Below, piece by piece: positions 63,664 through 64,000 of a DNA stretch of 64,000 nucleotides. The notes under the pieces are model-generated. The model did no database searches and was not told the DNA's origin. It saw only the letters and a list, made by a program, of their open reading frames with translations. The position numbers and the translations under genes are program-made. This stretch comes from Asticcacaulis excentricus CB 48 (GTDB lineage Bacteria > Pseudomonadota > Alphaproteobacteria > Caulobacterales > Caulobacteraceae). The stretch lies in contig NC_014817.1 in assembly GCF_000175215.2 (NCBI RefSeq), positions 710,501 to 774,500 on the forward strand, in the 5' to 3' direction. The number at the start of each line of letters is the position of its first letter. Within the stretch, counting starts at the first letter, position 1.

Positions 63664-64000
63664 TTACGAGGAGTAATATTCGACGATCAGGTTCGGCTCC
63701 ATCTTCACCGGATACGGAACTTCCGACAGTTCCGGCAGGCGCAGATAGGTAGCCTTCATCGCCTTGGCGTCCAGTTCGATATAATCCGGCACGTCGCGCT
63801 CAGGCGATTGCAGGGCTTCGAGCACCAGAGCCATGTTGCGCGAACGCTCACGGACCTCGATCACGTCGCCGACCTTCACGCGGTAAGAGGCGATGTTCAC
63901 CTTCTTGCCATTGACCAGCACGTGGCCGTGGTTGACGAACTGACGGGCCGCCCACACGGTCGGCACGAACTTGCAGCGATAGACGATGGCGTCCAGACGC
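63664..64000 (-). CDS. rpsD: 30S ribosomal protein S4, C-terminal part (5' end outside window)
   Basis: The frame stays open to the window edge, giving 111 visible residues. Reading from the edge, RLDAIVYRCKFVPTVWAARQF opens the S4 RNA-binding domain, with VNHGHVLVNGKKVNIASYRVKVGDVIEV as its core. The end PYPVKMEPNLIVEYYS is typical of alphaproteobacterial S4. S4 is a primary 16S rRNA binder in small-subunit assembly. An internal Met at 63966 is not the start. Confidence 0.97.
   Translation of the reverse strand, partial: RLDAIVYRCKFVPTVWAARQFVNHGHVLVNGKKVNIASYRVKVGDVIEVRERSRNMALVLEALQSPERDVPDYIELDAKAMKATYLRLPELSEVPYPVKMEPNLIVEYYSS

Overview
The window looks like chromosomal DNA from an alphaproteobacterium of the Caulobacterales, closest in flavour to Asticcacaulis/Caulobacter. 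The main clues are a mipZ gene (the ParA-like division-site ATPase of this group), the cluster pepA-holC / lptF-lptG-lptD-surA-pdxA-rsmA, short-type purL with separate purS and purQ, a DUF1476 ATPase-zeta gene, a phasin, and high-GC codon use. The genus is an inference. No tRNA, rRNA, CRISPR array, prophage or secondary-metabolite cluster was seen. Both edges cut genes: a Ppx/GppA phosphatase at the left and rpsD at the right.

Layout. 1-9.1 kb: ppx/gppA end, an exported S46 dipeptidyl-peptidase, purM-purN, rnd, ndk and a YheS-type ABC-F gene. 9.3-11.7 kb: a leftward pepA-holC-I78 inhibitor lipoprotein operon. 12-20.6 kb: the rightward envelope operon lptF-lptG-lptD-surA-pdxA-rsmA, which handles LPS export, outer-membrane protein folding, PLP synthesis and 16S rRNA methylation. 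20.8-28.8 kb: an outer-membrane-like protein, a class II aldolase, an NfeD/SPFH pair, a Nudix gene, a D-lactate/2-hydroxyglutarate dehydrogenase-like flavoprotein, a double-receiver response regulator, yaaA and a Sua5/TsaC gene. 29-36.8 kb: a cytochrome b561-YceI fusion, an acyl-CoA dehydrogenase, a trypsin-like protease, a Tat-exported oligopeptidase B-like enzyme, a GNAT acetyltransferase and an unknown gene. 36.8-39.4 kb: one apparently intact IS66-family element with a perfect 8-bp target duplication. 39.4-48.4 kb: phasin, D,D-carboxypeptidase with SPOR domain, an unknown exported gene flanked by mirrored hairpins, a membrane J-domain protein, mipZ, map, radC, msrP-msrQ and a repeat-containing peptidoglycan-binding protein. 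48.5-64 kb: a GH9 glucanase, then a purine region (purB, purC, purS, purQ, purL) interleaved with other genes, then a Sel1 protein, bolA, an aldo/keto-reductase-like gene, a CGFS glutaredoxin, a zinc metallopeptidase with helical repeats, and rpsD.

Most of the window is ordinary core genome. The leads are mostly at small scale: several intergenic repeat families, including two elements with long inverted ends made of CACGAAAA units; a terminator-like hairpin that buries the ribosome-binding site of a lipoprotein hydrolase between purQ and purL; an aldo/keto-reductase-like protein without its catalytic tetrad between bolA and its usual glutaredoxin partner; an eight-copy 23-residue repeat protein; a receiver domain and a 2-oxoglutarate oxygenase each lacking a key residue; and a 12-nt G tract just upstream of a small exported protein. 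I did not find a convincing multi-gene system of unknown type. All function calls are from reading motifs, without database searches.
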